Source: Mycobacterium colombiense CECT 3035
GTDB lineage: Bacteria; Actinomycetota; Actinomycetes; Mycobacteriales; Mycobacteriaceae
Length of the DNA stretch: 64,000 nt
NCBI RefSeq assembly: GCF_002105755.1
Contig: NZ_CP020821.1
Span: 744,001-808,000, forward strand
Reading direction: 5' to 3'
Below the pieces are notes generated by a model, which was not told the DNA's origin, did no database searches, and saw nothing but the letters and a program-made list of their open reading frames with translations. A program made the position numbers and the translations under genes. Positions 28,159 to 37,538 of the stretch are shown piece by piece (the first letter of the stretch is position 1; the number at the start of each line of letters is the position of its first letter).

Positions 28159-28962
28159 ATGAGTCTTCCCAAACCTGATATTGAGACCACCGTCGTCATC
28201 ACCGGCGCCTCGTCCGGCATCGGCGCCGAACTGGCCCGCGGGTTGGCCCGCCGTGGCTTCCCGTTGTTGCTGGTCGCGCGGCGCCGCGAGCGCCTCGACG
28301 AGTTGGCCAACGAGGTGGGCCAGGAGTACTCGGTGGGCGTCGAGGTGCTGCCACTGGACCTCAGCGACGCCAAGTCGCGCGCCAAGCTGGCGAGCCGGCT
28401 GCGCAGCGAGCCGATCGCCGGCCTGTGCAACAGCGCCGGTTTCGGCACCAGCGGGGTGTTCCACGAGCTGCCGGTGGAGCGCGAGAGCGAAGAGGTCACG
28501 CTCAACGCGCTGGCGTTGATGGAACTGACCCACGCGACGTTGCCCGGCATGGTCGAGCGCGGCGCCGGCGCGGTGATGAACATCGCGTCGATCGCCGGAT
28601 TCCAGCCCGTTCCCTTCATGGCGGTCTATTCGGCCACCAAGGCGTTCGTGCAGACGTTCTCCGAAGCGGTGCACGAGGAGCTGCACGGGACGGGTGTGTC
28701 GGTCACCTGCCTGTGCCCGGGACCGGTGCCGACGGAGTGGGCCGAGATCGCCAACGCCGAGCGGTTCAGCATTCCCATCGCCCAGGTGTCGCCGCGCGAC
28801 GTGGCCGAGGCGGCCATCGGCGGCATGCTCGCCGGCCGGCGCACGGTGGTGCCCGGCGTGGTGCCCAAGGTGGTCAGCACCGGCGGGCGGTTCGCTCCGC
28901 GCAGCCTGCTGCTGCCCGGGATCCGGATCGGCAACCGCTTCCGCGGTGGGCCGAAGAGCTGA
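28159..28962 (+). CDS. Short-chain dehydrogenase, ketoacyl-reductase-like (Rv1544-like)
   Basis: A 267-residue classical SDR. TGASSGIGAELARGLARRG (about residue 15) binds NAD(P). NSAG replaces the usual NNAG in AGLCNSAGFGTSG, IASIAGFQP carries the catalytic Ser, and YSATKAFVQ is the YxxxK motif. ATG at 28159 is chosen because the longer in-frame extension to 28072 overlaps the end of the upstream SDR. The substrate is unknown; DltE-like/ketoacyl reductase annotation is the usual transfer. It lies directly downstream of the other SDR. Confidence 0.9.
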   Translation: MSLPKPDIETTVVITGASSGIGAELARGLARRGFPLLLVARRRERLDELANEVGQEYSVGVEVLPLDLSDAKSRAKLASRLRSEPIAGLCNSAGFGTSGVFHELPVERESEEVTLNALALMELTHATLPGMVERGAGAVMNIASIAGFQPVPFMAVYSATKAFVQTFSEAVHEELHGTGVSVTCLCPGPVPTEWAEIANAERFSIPIAQVSPRDVAEAAIGGMLAGRRTVVPGVVPKVVSTGGRFAPRSLLLPGIRIGNRFRGGPKS

Positions 28963-29033
28963 CTTGATGGCCCGGTTCGCGGTCGCCGGATCACATTCGT
29001 CACATCCGTCTCCGCGCCGGGCATATGACGAAA

Positions 29034-29151
29034 TGCCCGCCTCGGAGCGACAACTGGGTTGGTGCGCGTCGCCGTTTCCGGTTGTCGCGTCGCCCGTCGC
29101 CCGTCGCCCGTCTCCCGTCGCCCGTCTCCCGTTGTCGCTCAGAGGCGGGCA
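29034..29151. repeat. Inverted repeat (20 of 21 bp) enclosing a 7-bp tandem repeat array
   Basis: The left arm is 29034-29054 and the right arm is 29131-29151. They are reverse complements with one mismatch. Between them lies a 42-bp array of six 7-bp units at 29089-29130: GTCGCCC three times, then GTCTCCC, GTCGCCC, GTCTCCC. The element fills the middle of the 253-bp gap between the second SDR and the SRPBCC gene. In RNA it could form a long stem with a 76-nt loop. It may be a small mobile-type or minisatellite element, or a transcript end. No coding function is apparent. Confidence 0.75.
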
Positions 29152-29215
29152 ATAGACCCTGTGCCTCGGCGGTGGGACCGCAGTGGCGGATGTGACGAAG
29201 CGCTAGGCTCAGGCG

Positions 29216-29647
29216 GTGGCTGCCGTGGACCTGACCGCCGACGTCCCGATGACTCCGCAGGACATGTGGGATCACGTCTCCGATCTCTCGGATCTGGGCG
29301 ACTGGCTGGTCATGCACGAGGGCTGGCGCAGCGACCTGCCCGACGAGATCGCCGAGGGCACCCAGATCGTCGGCGTCGCGCGCGCCAAGGGACTTCGCAA
29401 CCGGGTGACGTGGACCGTCACCAGGTGGGACCCGCCGCACGAGATGGCGATGTCGGGGGACGGCAAGGGCGGTGCAAAGTACGTCGTCACCCTCACCGTG
29501 CGGCCCGCCGGCGAGGGATCGACGCTGGGTCTGCGCCTCGAACTGGGCGGACGGGCGCTGTTCGGCCCGGTGGGATCGGCGGCCGCGCGGGCCGTCAAAG
29601 GCGACGTCCAGAAGTCGCTGAAGAACTTCGTCGAGTTGTACGGATAA
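29216..29647 (+). CDS. SRPBCC-superfamily (polyketide cyclase/lipid-transport-like) protein, Rv1546-like
   Basis: A 143-residue START/SRPBCC fold protein. It has [20 protein letters not shown] at the N terminus, a central strand region [20 protein letters not shown], and a long C-terminal helix [20 protein letters not shown]. The family binds hydrophobic ligands in a helix-grip cavity; the ligand here is unknown. GTG at 29216 is fixed by a TAGGCT hexamer (29204-29209) six bases upstream, predicting leaderless transcription. It lies 67 bp before dnaE1 on the same strand. Confidence 0.85.
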   Translation: MAAVDLTADVPMTPQDMWDHVSDLSDLGDWLVMHEGWRSDLPDEIAEGTQIVGVARAKGLRNRVTWTVTRWDPPHEMAMSGDGKGGAKYVVTLTVRPAGEGSTLGLRLELGGRALFGPVGSAAARAVKGDVQKSLKNFVELYG

Positions 29648-29714
29648 ACCGGTCAAGACACACGCCGCGACACGCCGAACTCGTGTCGGTCCGCGGTCAT
29701 AGACTGGCGTCCCT

Positions 29715-32700
29715 ATGACCGGTTCGTCAGCTCCGAACGCGAGCGCTCCTCGCGGGTCGTCCTTCGTGCACCTGCATAACCACACCGAGTATTCGATGTT
29801 GGACGGTGCCGCGAAGATCGCGCCGATGCTGGCCGAGGTGGACCGGCTGCAAATGCCCGCGGTCGGGATGACCGACCACGGAAACATGTTCGGCGCCAGC
29901 GAGTTCTACAACGCGGCGACCAAGGCCGGGATCAAGCCGATCATCGGCGTCGAGGCCTACATCGCGCCGGCCTCGCGCTTCGACACCCGGCGGATCCTGT
30001 GGGGTGACCCGGGCCAGAAGTCCGACGACGTGTCGGGCAGCGGCTCCTACACGCACATGACGATGGTGGCCGAGAACGCCACCGGGCTGCGCAACCTGTT
30101 CAGGCTGTCGTCGTTGGCTTCGTTCGAGGGCCAGCTCGGCAAGTGGTCGCGGATGGACGCCGAGATCATCGCCGAACACGCCGAGGGCATCATCGCCACC
30201 ACCGGCTGCCCGTCCGGCGAGGTGCAGACCCGGCTGCGGCTGGGACACGAGCGTGAGGCGCTGGAGTCGGCCGCCAAGTGGCGCGAAATCTTCGGCGCCG
30301 ACAACTACTTCCTGGAGCTGATGGACCACGGCCTGTCCATCGAGACCCGGGTGCGCGAAGGGCTGCTGGAGATCGGCCGCAAGCTGGGCATCCCGCCGCT
30401 GGCCACCAACGACTGCCACTACGTCACCCGCGACGCCGCCCACAACCACGAGGCGCTGCTGTGCGTGCAGACCGGCAAGACGCTCTCGGACCCCAACCGG
30501 TTCAAGTTCGACGGCGACGGCTACTACCTGAAGTCGGCCGCCGAGATGCGCCAGATCTGGGACGACGAGGTTCCCGGCGCCTGCGACTCCACCCTGCTGA
30601 TCGCCGAACGCGTGCAGTCCTACGACGAGGTGTGGGAGCCACGCGACCGGATGCCGATCTTCCCGGTGCCCGAGGGCCACGACCAGGCGAGCTGGCTGCA
30701 CCACGAGGTGCTGGCCGGGCTGCAGCGCCGGTTCCCGTCCGGCGTCGGGCAGGACTACATCGACCGCGCCGAGTACGAGATCAAGGTCATCTGCGACAAG
30801 GGCTTCCCGTCCTACTTCCTGATCGTCGCCGACCTGATCAACCACGCGCGGTCGGTGGACATCCGGGTGGGCCCGGGCCGTGGCTCGGCGGCCGGCTCGC
30901 TGGTGGCCTACGCGCTGGGCATCACCAACATCGACCCGATCCCGCACGGCCTGCTGTTCGAGCGCTTCCTCAACCCGGAACGTCCGTCGGCGCCCGACAT
31001 CGACATCGACTTCGACGACCGTCGCCGCGGCGAGATGGTGCGCTACGCCGCCGAGAAGTGGGGCTCGGACCGGGTGGCCCAGGTCATCACCTTCGGCACC
31101 ATCAAAACCAAAGCGGCGCTGAAGGATTCGGCGCGCATCCACTACGGCCAGCCCGGGTTCGCGATCGCCGACCGGATCACCAAGGCGCTGCCGCCGCCGA
31201 TCATGGCGAAGGACATCCCGCTGTCGGGCATCACCGACCCGGGCCATGAGCGGTACAAGGAGGCCGCCGAGGTCCGCGGCCTGATCGAAACCGATCCCGA
31301 CGTGCGCACCATCTATCAGACCGCGCGCGGCCTGGAGGGCCTGATCCGCAACGCCGGCGTGCACGCGTGCGCGGTGATCATGAGCAGCGAGCCGCTGACC
31401 GAGGCCATCCCGCTGTGGAAGCGCCCCCAGGACGGCGCCATCATCACCGGCTGGGACTATCCGTCGTGTGAGGCCATCGGCCTGTTGAAGATGGACTTCC
31501 TGGGCCTGCGGAACCTGACGATCATCGGCGACGCCCTGGAAAACATCAAGAGCAACAGGGGAATCGACCTCGACCTGGAATCGGTGCCGCTGGACGACAA
31601 GCCCACCTACGAACTGCTCGGTCGCGGCGACACCCTGGGCGTGTTCCAGCTCGACGGCGGGCCGATGCGAGACCTGTTGCGCCGCATGCAGCCCACCGAG
31701 TTCAACGACATCGTCGCGGTGCTGGCGCTGTACCGCCCCGGCCCGATGGGCATGAACGCCCACAACGACTACGCCGACCGCAAGAACGGTCGTCAGGCGG
31801 TCAAGCCCATCCACCCGGAGCTCGAGGAGCCGCTGCGCGAGATCCTGGCCGAGACGCACGGCCTGATCGTCTATCAAGAGCAGATCATGTTCATCGCCCA
31901 GAAGGTCGCCTCCTACACGATGGGCAAAGCCGACGCGCTGCGCAAGGCGATGGGTAAGAAGAAGCTCGAGGTGCTCGAGGCCGAGTACAAGGGCTTCTAC
32001 GAAGGCATGACCGCCAACGGCTTCTCCGAAAAAGCGGTGAAAGCGTTGTGGGACACCATCCTTCCGTTCGCCGGGTACGCGTTCAACAAGTCGCACGCGG
32101 CGGGCTACGGCCTGGTCTCCTATTGGACGGCCTACCTGAAGGCCAACTATCCGGCCGAGTACATGGCCGGCCTGCTGACCTCGGTCGGCGACGACAAGGA
32201 CAAGGCCGCGGTGTATCTGGCCGACTGCCGCAAGCTCGGCATCACGGTGCTGCCGCCGGACGTCAACGAGTCCCTGGTGAACTTCGCCTCGGTGGGGCAG
32301 GACATCCGGTTCGGGCTGGGCGCGGTGCGTAACGTCGGCGCCAACGTGGTCGGCTCGCTGATCAGCACCCGCAACGGCAAGGGCAAGTTCACCGACTTCT
32401 CGGACTACCTCAACAAGATCGACGTCGCGGCCTGCAACAAGAAGGTCACCGAGTCGTTGATCAAGGCGGGCGCGTTCGACTCGCTGGGGCATGCCCGCAA
32501 GGGCCTGTTCCTGGTGCACACCGACGCGGTCGACTCGGTGCTGGGCACCAAGAAGGCCGAGGCGATGGGCCAGTTCGACCTGTTCGGCGGCGACGAGGGG
32601 TGCACCGAATCGGTGTTCAACATCAAGGTGCCCGACGACGAATGGGAGGACAAGCACAAGCTCGCGCTGGAGCGGGAGATGCTGGGCCTGTACGTGTCCG

Positions 32701-33281
32701 GGCACCCGCTCAACCAGGTGGCGCACCTGCTGACCGCGCAGGTCGACACCCAGATCCCGGCCATCCTCGACGGCGATGTGCCCAACGACGCCCAGGTGCG
32801 GGTGGGGGGCATCCTCGCCTCGGTCAACCGGCGGGTCAACAAGAACGGAATGCCTTGGGCGTCAGCCCAATTAGAGGATCTCACCGGTGGGATCGAGGTG
32901 ATGTTCTTCCCCCAGGCGTACTCCGTCTACGGGGCCGACATCGCCGACGACGTCGTGGTGCTGATCAAGGCGAAGGTGTCGCTGCGCGACGACCGGGTCG
33001 CGCTGATCGCCAACGAGCTTGTGGTGCCCGACTTCTCCAACGCGCAGCCGAACCGGCCGCTGGCGGTCAGCCTGCCGACGCGGCAGTGCACCATCGACAA
33101 AGTCACCGCGCTCAAGCAGGTGCTGGCCCGTCACCCCGGCACGGCGCAGGTGCATCTGCGCCTGATCAGTGGGGACCGGATCACCACGCTGGAATTGGAT
33201 GCGTCCCTTCGGGTTACGCCCTCGCCGGCGCTGATGGGGGACCTCAAGGCGCTGCTGGGCCCGGGCTGCCTGGGCGGCTAG
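29715..33281 (+). CDS. dnaE1: DNA polymerase III alpha subunit, replicative
   Basis: A 1188-residue C-family polymerase that replicates the chromosome. The N-terminal PHP domain has [16 protein letters not shown] (residues 15-30) with conserved metal-binding histidines; in mycobacteria this domain is the proofreading 3'-5' exonuclease. The palm carries [10 protein letters not shown] (about residue 388) and the catalytic [12 protein letters not shown] (about residue 428). The DLFGG region (about residue 955) and the beta-clamp region are followed by an OB-fold (about residues 1025-1110). Length matches the 1184 residues of the M. tuberculosis enzyme. TAGACT at 29700-29705 lies nine bases before the ATG. 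The gene converges with the metallo-hydrolase gene across a 9-bp gap. Confidence 0.98.
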   Translation: MTGSSAPNASAPRGSSFVHLHNHTEYSMLDGAAKIAPMLAEVDRLQMPAVGMTDHGNMFGASEFYNAATKAGIKPIIGVEAYIAPASRFDTRRILWGDPGQKSDDVSGSGSYTHMTMVAENATGLRNLFRLSSLASFEGQLGKWSRMDAEIIAEHAEGIIATTGCPSGEVQTRLRLGHEREALESAAKWREIFGADNYFLELMDHGLSIETRVREGLLEIGRKLGIPPLATNDCHYVTRDAAHNHEALLCVQTGKTLSDPNRFKFDGDGYYLKSAAEMRQIWDDEVPGACDSTLLIAERVQSYDEVWEPRDRMPIFPVPEGHDQASWLHHEVLAGLQRRFPSGVGQDYIDRAEYEIKVICDKGFPSYFLIVADLINHARSVDIRVGPGRGSAAGSLVAYALGITNIDPIPHGLLFERFLNPERPSAPDIDIDFDDRRRGEMVRYAAEKWGSDRVAQVITFGTIKTKAALKDSARIHYGQPGFAIADRITKALPPPIMAKDIPLSGITDPGHERYKEAAEVRGLIETDPDVRTIYQTARGLEGLIRNAGVHACAVIMSSEPLTEAIPLWKRPQDGAIITGWDYPSCEAIGLLKMDFLGLRNLTIIGDALENIKSNRGIDLDLESVPLDDKPTYELLGRGDTLGVFQLDGGPMRDLLRRMQPTEFNDIVAVLALYRPGPMGMNAHNDYADRKNGRQAVKPIHPELEEPLREILAETHGLIVYQEQIMFIAQKVASYTMGKADALRKAMGKKKLEVLEAEYKGFYEGMTANGFSEKAVKALWDTILPFAGYAFNKSHAAGYGLVSYWTAYLKANYPAEYMAGLLTSVGDDKDKAAVYLADCRKLGITVLPPDVNESLVNFASVGQDIRFGLGAVRNVGANVVGSLISTRNGKGKFTDFSDYLNKIDVAACNKKVTESLIKAGAFDSLGHARKGLFLVHTDAVDSVLGTKKAEAMGQFDLFGGDEGCTESVFNIKVPDDEWEDKHKLALEREMLGLYVSGHPLNQVAHLLTAQVDTQIPAILDGDVPNDAQVRVGGILASVNRRVNKNGMPWASAQLEDLTGGIEVMFFPQAYSVYGADIADDVVVLIKAKVSLRDDRVALIANELVVPDFSNAQPNRPLAVSLPTRQCTIDKVTALKQVLARHPGTAQVHLRLISGDRITTLELDASLRVTPSPALMGDLKALLGPGCLGG

Positions 33282-33290
33282 CGCGAACGG

Positions 33291-34232
33291 CTATCCGGCC
33301 AATCGCGACGCCGCCCGGTGGTCGTGGGTCGGGATGATCGTCACGGTGTGCCGCGCCAGGTGCAGGCGCTGCAGGGTTCTGAACGTCTCCTCGCGATCCT
33401 CGTCCACCAAATTGCCGGGGTAGCTTGCCTTCTGACGGACCTTGTCGATCTGCAAGTGGTGCCACGCGGCGTCGCCGGCGATGAGGATCCAGCCCCGCGC
33501 GGTGTGGGCCAGCACACCGACACTGCCCGGCGTGTGGCCGGCCAGGTCCACCAGCACGACCGAACCGTCACCGAAGAGGTCGTGGCTGGCGGTGAAGGTC
33601 AGCACCGGCGGACCGTCCAGGTCGTAGTCGTTGACGGGCCGGCCGAGCAGCGAATCGCGCACGCCGCCGACGGGCGCGACGGGACCCGAACCGACCCAAT
33701 CGTGTTCGCGGCGGTGCAGGTGCACCGGAAGGCCCGGCAGGTCCAGCAGGCCCGACACGTGGTCCCAGTGCGCGTGGGTGGGGAGCGCGAAATCCAGGCG
33801 TGGCGCGTCGGGCAACCGGTTCAGCGCGGTGCGGGTGGGGATGGTCGAGGCGGGCGGGCGGACCGCGACCCGCAGCACGGCGGGCAGCTGGGCGATCGCG
33901 CGTCGCTCGACGTCGACGCACACCGCGGGGTCGACGATGAACGTCGCCTCCGGGTGGGTGACGACGAACGACGTGAGCGAGTTCTCGACGCGCGCCGGGG
34001 TGAAGGTGCCCTCGACGATGGCGGCGGTCGGCACCGGGCGCGGCACCTGCGGCAGCGCACTCACCGTCACGGTAGTACCGGGAGCCGGGAGGCCGGCGTC
34101 GACGACGCCGCGCAGGAACCTCTCGTCGGGCCGCTTCGGGCGCACCATGCCGAGCGCCAATCCCGCTGCGGCGCCGCAGCATTGGCGGAGGCCGGGGGAG
34201 CGGACGGGGTCGGACACCAGTGCCCGCGTCAT
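33291..34232 (-). CDS. Metallo-beta-lactamase-fold hydrolase
   Basis: A 313-residue protein. The dinuclear zinc motif HxHxDH is seen as LPTHAHWDHVSGLL (about residue 155), with further ligands in VDLAGHTPGSVG (about residue 233), IAGDAAWH (about residue 257) and the terminal IPTHDHRAA. It resembles lactonase/glyoxalase II-like enzymes such as quorum-quenching lactonases, but the substrate cannot be specified. ATG at 34232 is chosen because it gives a four-base ATGA overlap with the upstream PPOX gene, and the longer ORF to 34367 is shadow of that gene. The N-terminal 45 residues contain an Ala/Gly-rich hydrophobic stretch. Confidence 0.85.
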   Translation of the reverse strand: MTRALVSDPVRSPGLRQCCGAAAGLALGMVRPKRPDERFLRGVVDAGLPAPGTTVTVSALPQVPRPVPTAAIVEGTFTPARVENSLTSFVVTHPEATFIVDPAVCVDVERRAIAQLPAVLRVAVRPPASTIPTRTALNRLPDAPRLDFALPTHAHWDHVSGLLDLPGLPVHLHRREHDWVGSGPVAPVGGVRDSLLGRPVNDYDLDGPPVLTFTASHDLFGDGSVVLVDLAGHTPGSVGVLAHTARGWILIAGDAAWHHLQIDKVRQKASYPGNLVDEDREETFRTLQRLHLARHTVTIIPTHDHRAASRLAG

Positions 34233-34675
34233 GGCAGTTCCACCCGCACGATGACGCTGTCCGGCCACACCCCGCGGTCGCGGGCGCGCCGCAACTTCTC
34301 GCGCGCGCACAGGTCTTGGTGGACGTTGGTCACGCCGGGCACCTTGATCAGCGGGACGATGTTCCACTGCCAGCCGTAGCGCCGGTGCAGCACGCGGTTG
34401 GCGCGGGCGGCCTCGGCGCCGGACAGCACGGTGGCGCGGCCGGTCACCGTCGCCGCGCCGGGGCGCAGCCGGCCCCGGTGGTCGCAGGCGGCGAGTTCGA
34501 CGTCGCGGCGGGCGGCCAGCCGCCTGGTCTTCGGGCCGACCTTGGTCCGGAACAGCAGGCCGTCGTCGTCGAACGCGAACCAGATCGGGGTGTCGACGGG
34601 CGTGCCGTCGCGGCGAAACGATCGCAGCAGCGCGTAGCGAGAGCGCCGGATTTCCGCGTGTTGGGAGATGGTCAT
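34229..34675 (-). CDS. PPOX-class F420-dependent oxidoreductase-like protein
   Basis: A 148-residue split-barrel flavin/F420-binding protein. The family pattern is LRSFRRDGTPVDTPIWFAFD (about residues 15-34), then LLFRTKVGPKTRRLAARRDV and VTGRATVLSGAEAARANRVL. This arrangement fits the Rv1155/Rv2074-like F420-binding group. Substrate is unknown. ATG at 34675 is preferred to TTG at 34687 because the latter falls in the divergent promoter. It forms a two-gene operon with the metallo-hydrolase and is divergent from a MerR regulator that probably controls both directions. Confidence 0.82.
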   Translation of the reverse strand: MTISQHAEIRRSRYALLRSFRRDGTPVDTPIWFAFDDDGLLFRTKVGPKTRRLAARRDVELAACDHRGRLRPGAATVTGRATVLSGAEAARANRVLHRRYGWQWNIVPLIKVPGVTNVHQDLCAREKLRRARDRGVWPDSVIVRVELP

Positions 34676-34688
34676 AACCCCAGTCAAG

Positions 34689-34710
34689 GACTTAGAGTTG
34701 GCTCGAAGTC
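34689..34710. promoter_or_regulatory. Putative MerR operator in the divergent promoter
   Basis: GACTT (34689-34693) and AAGTC (34706-34710) form an inverted repeat with a 12-bp centre. It lies 25 bp before the merR ATG and 14 bp before the ATG of the divergent PPOX gene. MerR-family proteins bind such dyads within a stretched promoter spacer; TTGACT on the minus strand overlaps the repeat and could be a -35 element. Confidence 0.5.
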
Positions 34711-34735
34711 AAGCATCGAATTCCGGGAGGCTGCG

Positions 34736-35137
34736 ATGGCGCCGAGCCTGACGATCGGGGAGGTGGCGCGCCAGACCGGGGTCGCCGCGACGGCGCTGCG
34801 GTATTACGAGCAGATCGGGCTGGTGCCGCAGCCGGCGCGGCTGGGCGGTCAGCGCCGCTACGACGACTCGATCCTGGCCCGCCTCGAGGTGATCGCGCTG
34901 TGCAAGGCCGCCGGGTTCTCGCTGGAAGAGATCCAGCTGTTGTTCGCCGACGACGCTCCCGGGCGGCCGGCCAGCCGCGCGCTGGCCGAGGCGAAACTCG
35001 CCGAGATCGACGCCCAGATGGACTCGCTGGCGCGCGCCCGCGCCGTCATCGAGTGGGGGATGCGCTGCACGTGCCCCTCAATTGACGCCTGTACCTGCGG
35101 CATTCACCCACCCCACGCCGGCAAGGAGCCCACATGA
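34736..35137 (+). CDS. MerR-family regulator with a C-terminal cysteine cluster (SoxR-like)
   Basis: A 133-residue regulator. The N-terminal winged helix is TIGEVARQTGVAATALRYYEQIGL, continuing QRRYDDSILARLEVIALCKAAGF. The dimerisation helix spans about residues 75-110. The C terminus carries MRCTCPSIDACTC: four Cys spaced C-x-C-x5-C-x-C. SoxR uses C-x2-C-x-C-x5-C to hold a [2Fe-2S] cluster, so this is a related but shifted pattern; it may hold a cluster or another metal. It overlaps the following VOC gene by ATGA and is divergent from the PPOX/hydrolase pair, suggesting redox- or electrophile-responsive control of this small cluster. Confidence 0.88.
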   Translation: MAPSLTIGEVARQTGVAATALRYYEQIGLVPQPARLGGQRRYDDSILARLEVIALCKAAGFSLEEIQLLFADDAPGRPASRALAEAKLAEIDAQMDSLARARAVIEWGMRCTCPSIDACTCGIHPPHAGKEPT

Positions 35138-35610
35138 CCCACCAGCACCGGATCGCCGTGCAGAACTTCTCGCACATCTGCATCGGCGTCTCCGACATCG
35201 AGGCCTCGCTGGCGTTCTACACCGCGGTGCTGGGCATGGACGTGGTGTTCGACGTCGAACTCGCCGGCGCCGGACTGGATTCGGTCACCGGCGGCGCCGC
35301 CCAGCAGGGCCGCATGATCGGCGGGCTGATCGGGGCGGCGATGGTGGAACTGTTGTCGTTGGGCACGGTGCCCGACTGCCCGAGCGGCCCACACCTGGGC
35401 TACACCAACATGTCGTTCCGCGTCGACGATCTCGACGCCGCCTACGACACCGTGACGCGCCACCACCCCGGCGTCCGGGCCGACCCGCCCGTCGACATCG
35501 GGGGCGTGCGGATGTTCTTCATCCACGACCCCGACGGCACGCCGATCGAGCTGGTGGAACTGCCCGGCGACGCGACGGGCACAGTGCAGCTCTGGCGGCC
35601 ACAGGCCTGA
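35134..35610 (+). CDS. VOC-superfamily glyoxalase/dioxygenase-like protein
   Basis: A 158-residue single VOC module. Its N terminus is FSHICIGVSDIEASLAFYTA with the first potential metal-ligand His. GLIGAAMVELLSLGTVPD contains a Glu at the second ligand position. The C-terminal IGGVRMFFIHDPDGTPIELVEL provides a further Glu. The ligand set resembles glyoxalase I or methylmalonyl-CoA-epimerase-like proteins, so a metal-dependent lyase or isomerase activity is plausible. It is translationally coupled to the merR gene (four-base overlap), so it is likely the regulator's main target. Confidence 0.85.
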   Translation: MTHQHRIAVQNFSHICIGVSDIEASLAFYTAVLGMDVVFDVELAGAGLDSVTGGAAQQGRMIGGLIGAAMVELLSLGTVPDCPSGPHLGYTNMSFRVDDLDAAYDTVTRHHPGVRADPPVDIGGVRMFFIHDPDGTPIELVELPGDATGTVQLWRPQA

Positions 35611-35711
35611 GCCGTGCGTGAACCGGTGAAGTCACGCGATATGTTCCCTGCCCCTGTGCTCGGACGTAGGCTCACGAGGTCAGCGCTGCTGCGACACCGA
35701 GGAGGACGTAC

Positions 35712-37538
35712 ATGACGACACCCCGGGATCCGGCCACCTTGTGCGAGGCGTTTCAGCGCAACGCCGCGATCGAGCCCGACGCCGTCGTGTTGCGCACGCC
35801 CGGCGCAACCCAGACAATGACCTGGCGCGAGTGCGCCGAACAGGTGCGCAAGGTCGCGGCCGGCCTGGCGGGGTTGGGGATCCGGCGCGGTGACGCCGTG
35901 TCGCTGATGATGGCCAACCGGATCGAGTTCTATCCGCTCGAAATCGGTGCGCAACACCTTGGCGCGACGTCGTTTTCGGTCTACAACACGCTGCCGGCCG
36001 AGCAGCTGACGTATCTGTTCGGCAACGCGGACACCAAGGTCGCGATCTGCGAGGAGCAGTACGTAGACCGCATCCGTGCCAGCGGGGTCCCGATCGAGCA
36101 CATCGTCTGCATCGACGGCGCACCGCCGGGCACCCTGTCGGTGGAGCAGCTCTACGCGGCGGCCGACGACGACTTCGACTTCGAATCGACCTGGCGTGCC
36201 GTACAACCCGACGACATCGTCACGCTCGTCTACACCTCGGGTACCACCGGAAACCCCAAGGGCGTGGAGATGACGCACGCCAACCTGCTGTTCGAGTCCC
36301 AGGCCCTCAACAGCGTGCTTCCCTCGAAGTTCGGCGACCGGGTCACCTCGTATCTGCCGACGGCGCACATGGCCGACCGGGTGATGGGGCTCTACGCGCT
36401 GGAGGTGTTCGGCGCGCAGGTCACCGTCGTCGACGATCCGCGGGCCATCGCCGCCGCGCTGCCCGACGTGCGGCCCACGGTGTGGGCCGCGGTGCCGCGG
36501 GTCTGGGAAAAGCTCAAGGCGGGAATCGAATTCACCGTCGCCAACGAGGCCGACGAGGCCAAGCGCCAGGCGCTGCGGTGGGCGATGGCGGTGGCCGCCA
36601 GGCGCGCCGACGCCCTGCTGGACGGTGGCCGGGTGCCGGACGAGCTGGCCGCCGAATGGGCCCGGGCCGACGAGCTGGTGCTGTCCAAGCTGCGCGAGCG
36701 GCTCGGGTTCGGCGAACTGCGCTGGGCGGTCTCGGGCGCGGCGCCGATCCCCAGGGAGACGCTGGCCTTCTTCGCCGGCATCGGCATTCCGATCGCCGAG
36801 GTGTGGGGCATGTCGGAACTGAGTTGCGTTGCGGCCGTGAGTCACCCGCGCGACGCCAGGCTGGGCTCGGTCGGAAAGCTGCTGCCCGGGCTGCAGGGCA
36901 GGATCGCCGACGACGGCGAGTTCCTGGTGCGTGGTCCGCTGGTGATGAGGGGCTACCGCAAGGAGCCGGCGAAGACCGCCGAGGCGATCGACGCCGAAGG
37001 CTGGCTGCACACCGGCGACATCCTCGAGGCGGATGCCGAAGGCTACCTGCGCGTGGTCGACCGCAAGAAGGAACTGATCATCAACGCGGCCGGAAAGAAC
37101 ATGTCGCCGGCCAACATCGAGAATGCCATCCTGGCCGCGTGCCCCATGGTCGGGGTGATGATCACCATCGGCGACGGACGGCCGTACAACACCGCGCTGA
37201 TGGTCTTCGACGCCGACTCGGTCGGCCCGTACGCGGCCCAGTGCGGCCTGCCCGATGCCTCGCCGGCCGCGCTGGCGGCCGACCCGGAGGTCGTCGCGCA
37301 GATCGCGCGCGGGGTGGCCGCGGGCAACGAGAAGCTGTCCCGGGTCGAACAGATCAAACGGTTCCGCATCCTGCCCACCTTGTGGGAGCCCGGCGGAGAC
37401 GAGATCACGCTGACGATGAAGCTCAAGCGCAAGCCGATCATGGCGAAGTACGCCGACGAGATCGAGCAGCTCTATGCGCCCGAACCGCATCCGGACGTGC
37501 ACGAGCCCGCCGAGGCCGCCACGGTGCAGCCCGCATGA
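35712..37538 (+). CDS. fadD11: Long-chain fatty-acid-CoA/AMP ligase, FadD11-like
   Basis: A 608-residue acyl-activating enzyme. The P-loop-like AMP-binding motif is LVYTSGTTGNPKGVEMTHAN (about residue 175). VWGMSELSCVAAVS (about residue 363), WLHTGDILEADAEGYLRVVDRKK (about residue 432) and the C-terminal acceptor-domain Lys in MKLKRKPIMAKY follow. It activates a fatty acid as acyl-AMP and passes it to CoA; chain length is not readable. A GAGGAGG ribosome site is at 35699-35705. In M. tuberculosis, as I recall, this gene is split into fadD11.1 and fadD11; here it is intact. The stop overlaps the start of plsB1 by ATGA, so acyl-CoA supply and acyl transfer are coupled. Confidence 0.92.
   Translation: MTTPRDPATLCEAFQRNAAIEPDAVVLRTPGATQTMTWRECAEQVRKVAAGLAGLGIRRGDAVSLMMANRIEFYPLEIGAQHLGATSFSVYNTLPAEQLTYLFGNADTKVAICEEQYVDRIRASGVPIEHIVCIDGAPPGTLSVEQLYAAADDDFDFESTWRAVQPDDIVTLVYTSGTTGNPKGVEMTHANLLFESQALNSVLPSKFGDRVTSYLPTAHMADRVMGLYALEVFGAQVTVVDDPRAIAAALPDVRPTVWAAVPRVWEKLKAGIEFTVANEADEAKRQALRWAMAVAARRADALLDGGRVPDELAAEWARADELVLSKLRERLGFGELRWAVSGAAPIPRETLAFFAGIGIPIAEVWGMSELSCVAAVSHPRDARLGSVGKLLPGLQGRIADDGEFLVRGPLVMRGYRKEPAKTAEAIDAEGWLHTGDILEADAEGYLRVVDRKKELIINAAGKNMSPANIENAILAACPMVGVMITIGDGRPYNTALMVFDADSVGPYAAQCGLPDASPAALAADPEVVAQIARGVAAGNEKLSRVEQIKRFRILPTLWEPGGDEITLTMKLKRKPIMAKYADEIEQLYAPEPHPDVHEPAEAATVQPA

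Noticed and set aside
29089..29130. Possible CRISPR array
   Set aside because: The units are 7 bp and contiguous, with no spacers, no 25-40 bp repeats and no cas genes; it is a simple tandem repeat.
29727..32726. Minus-strand ORF of 999 codons opposite dnaE1
   Set aside because: Shadow frame of dnaE1; low-complexity Val/Arg/His pattern with no family features.
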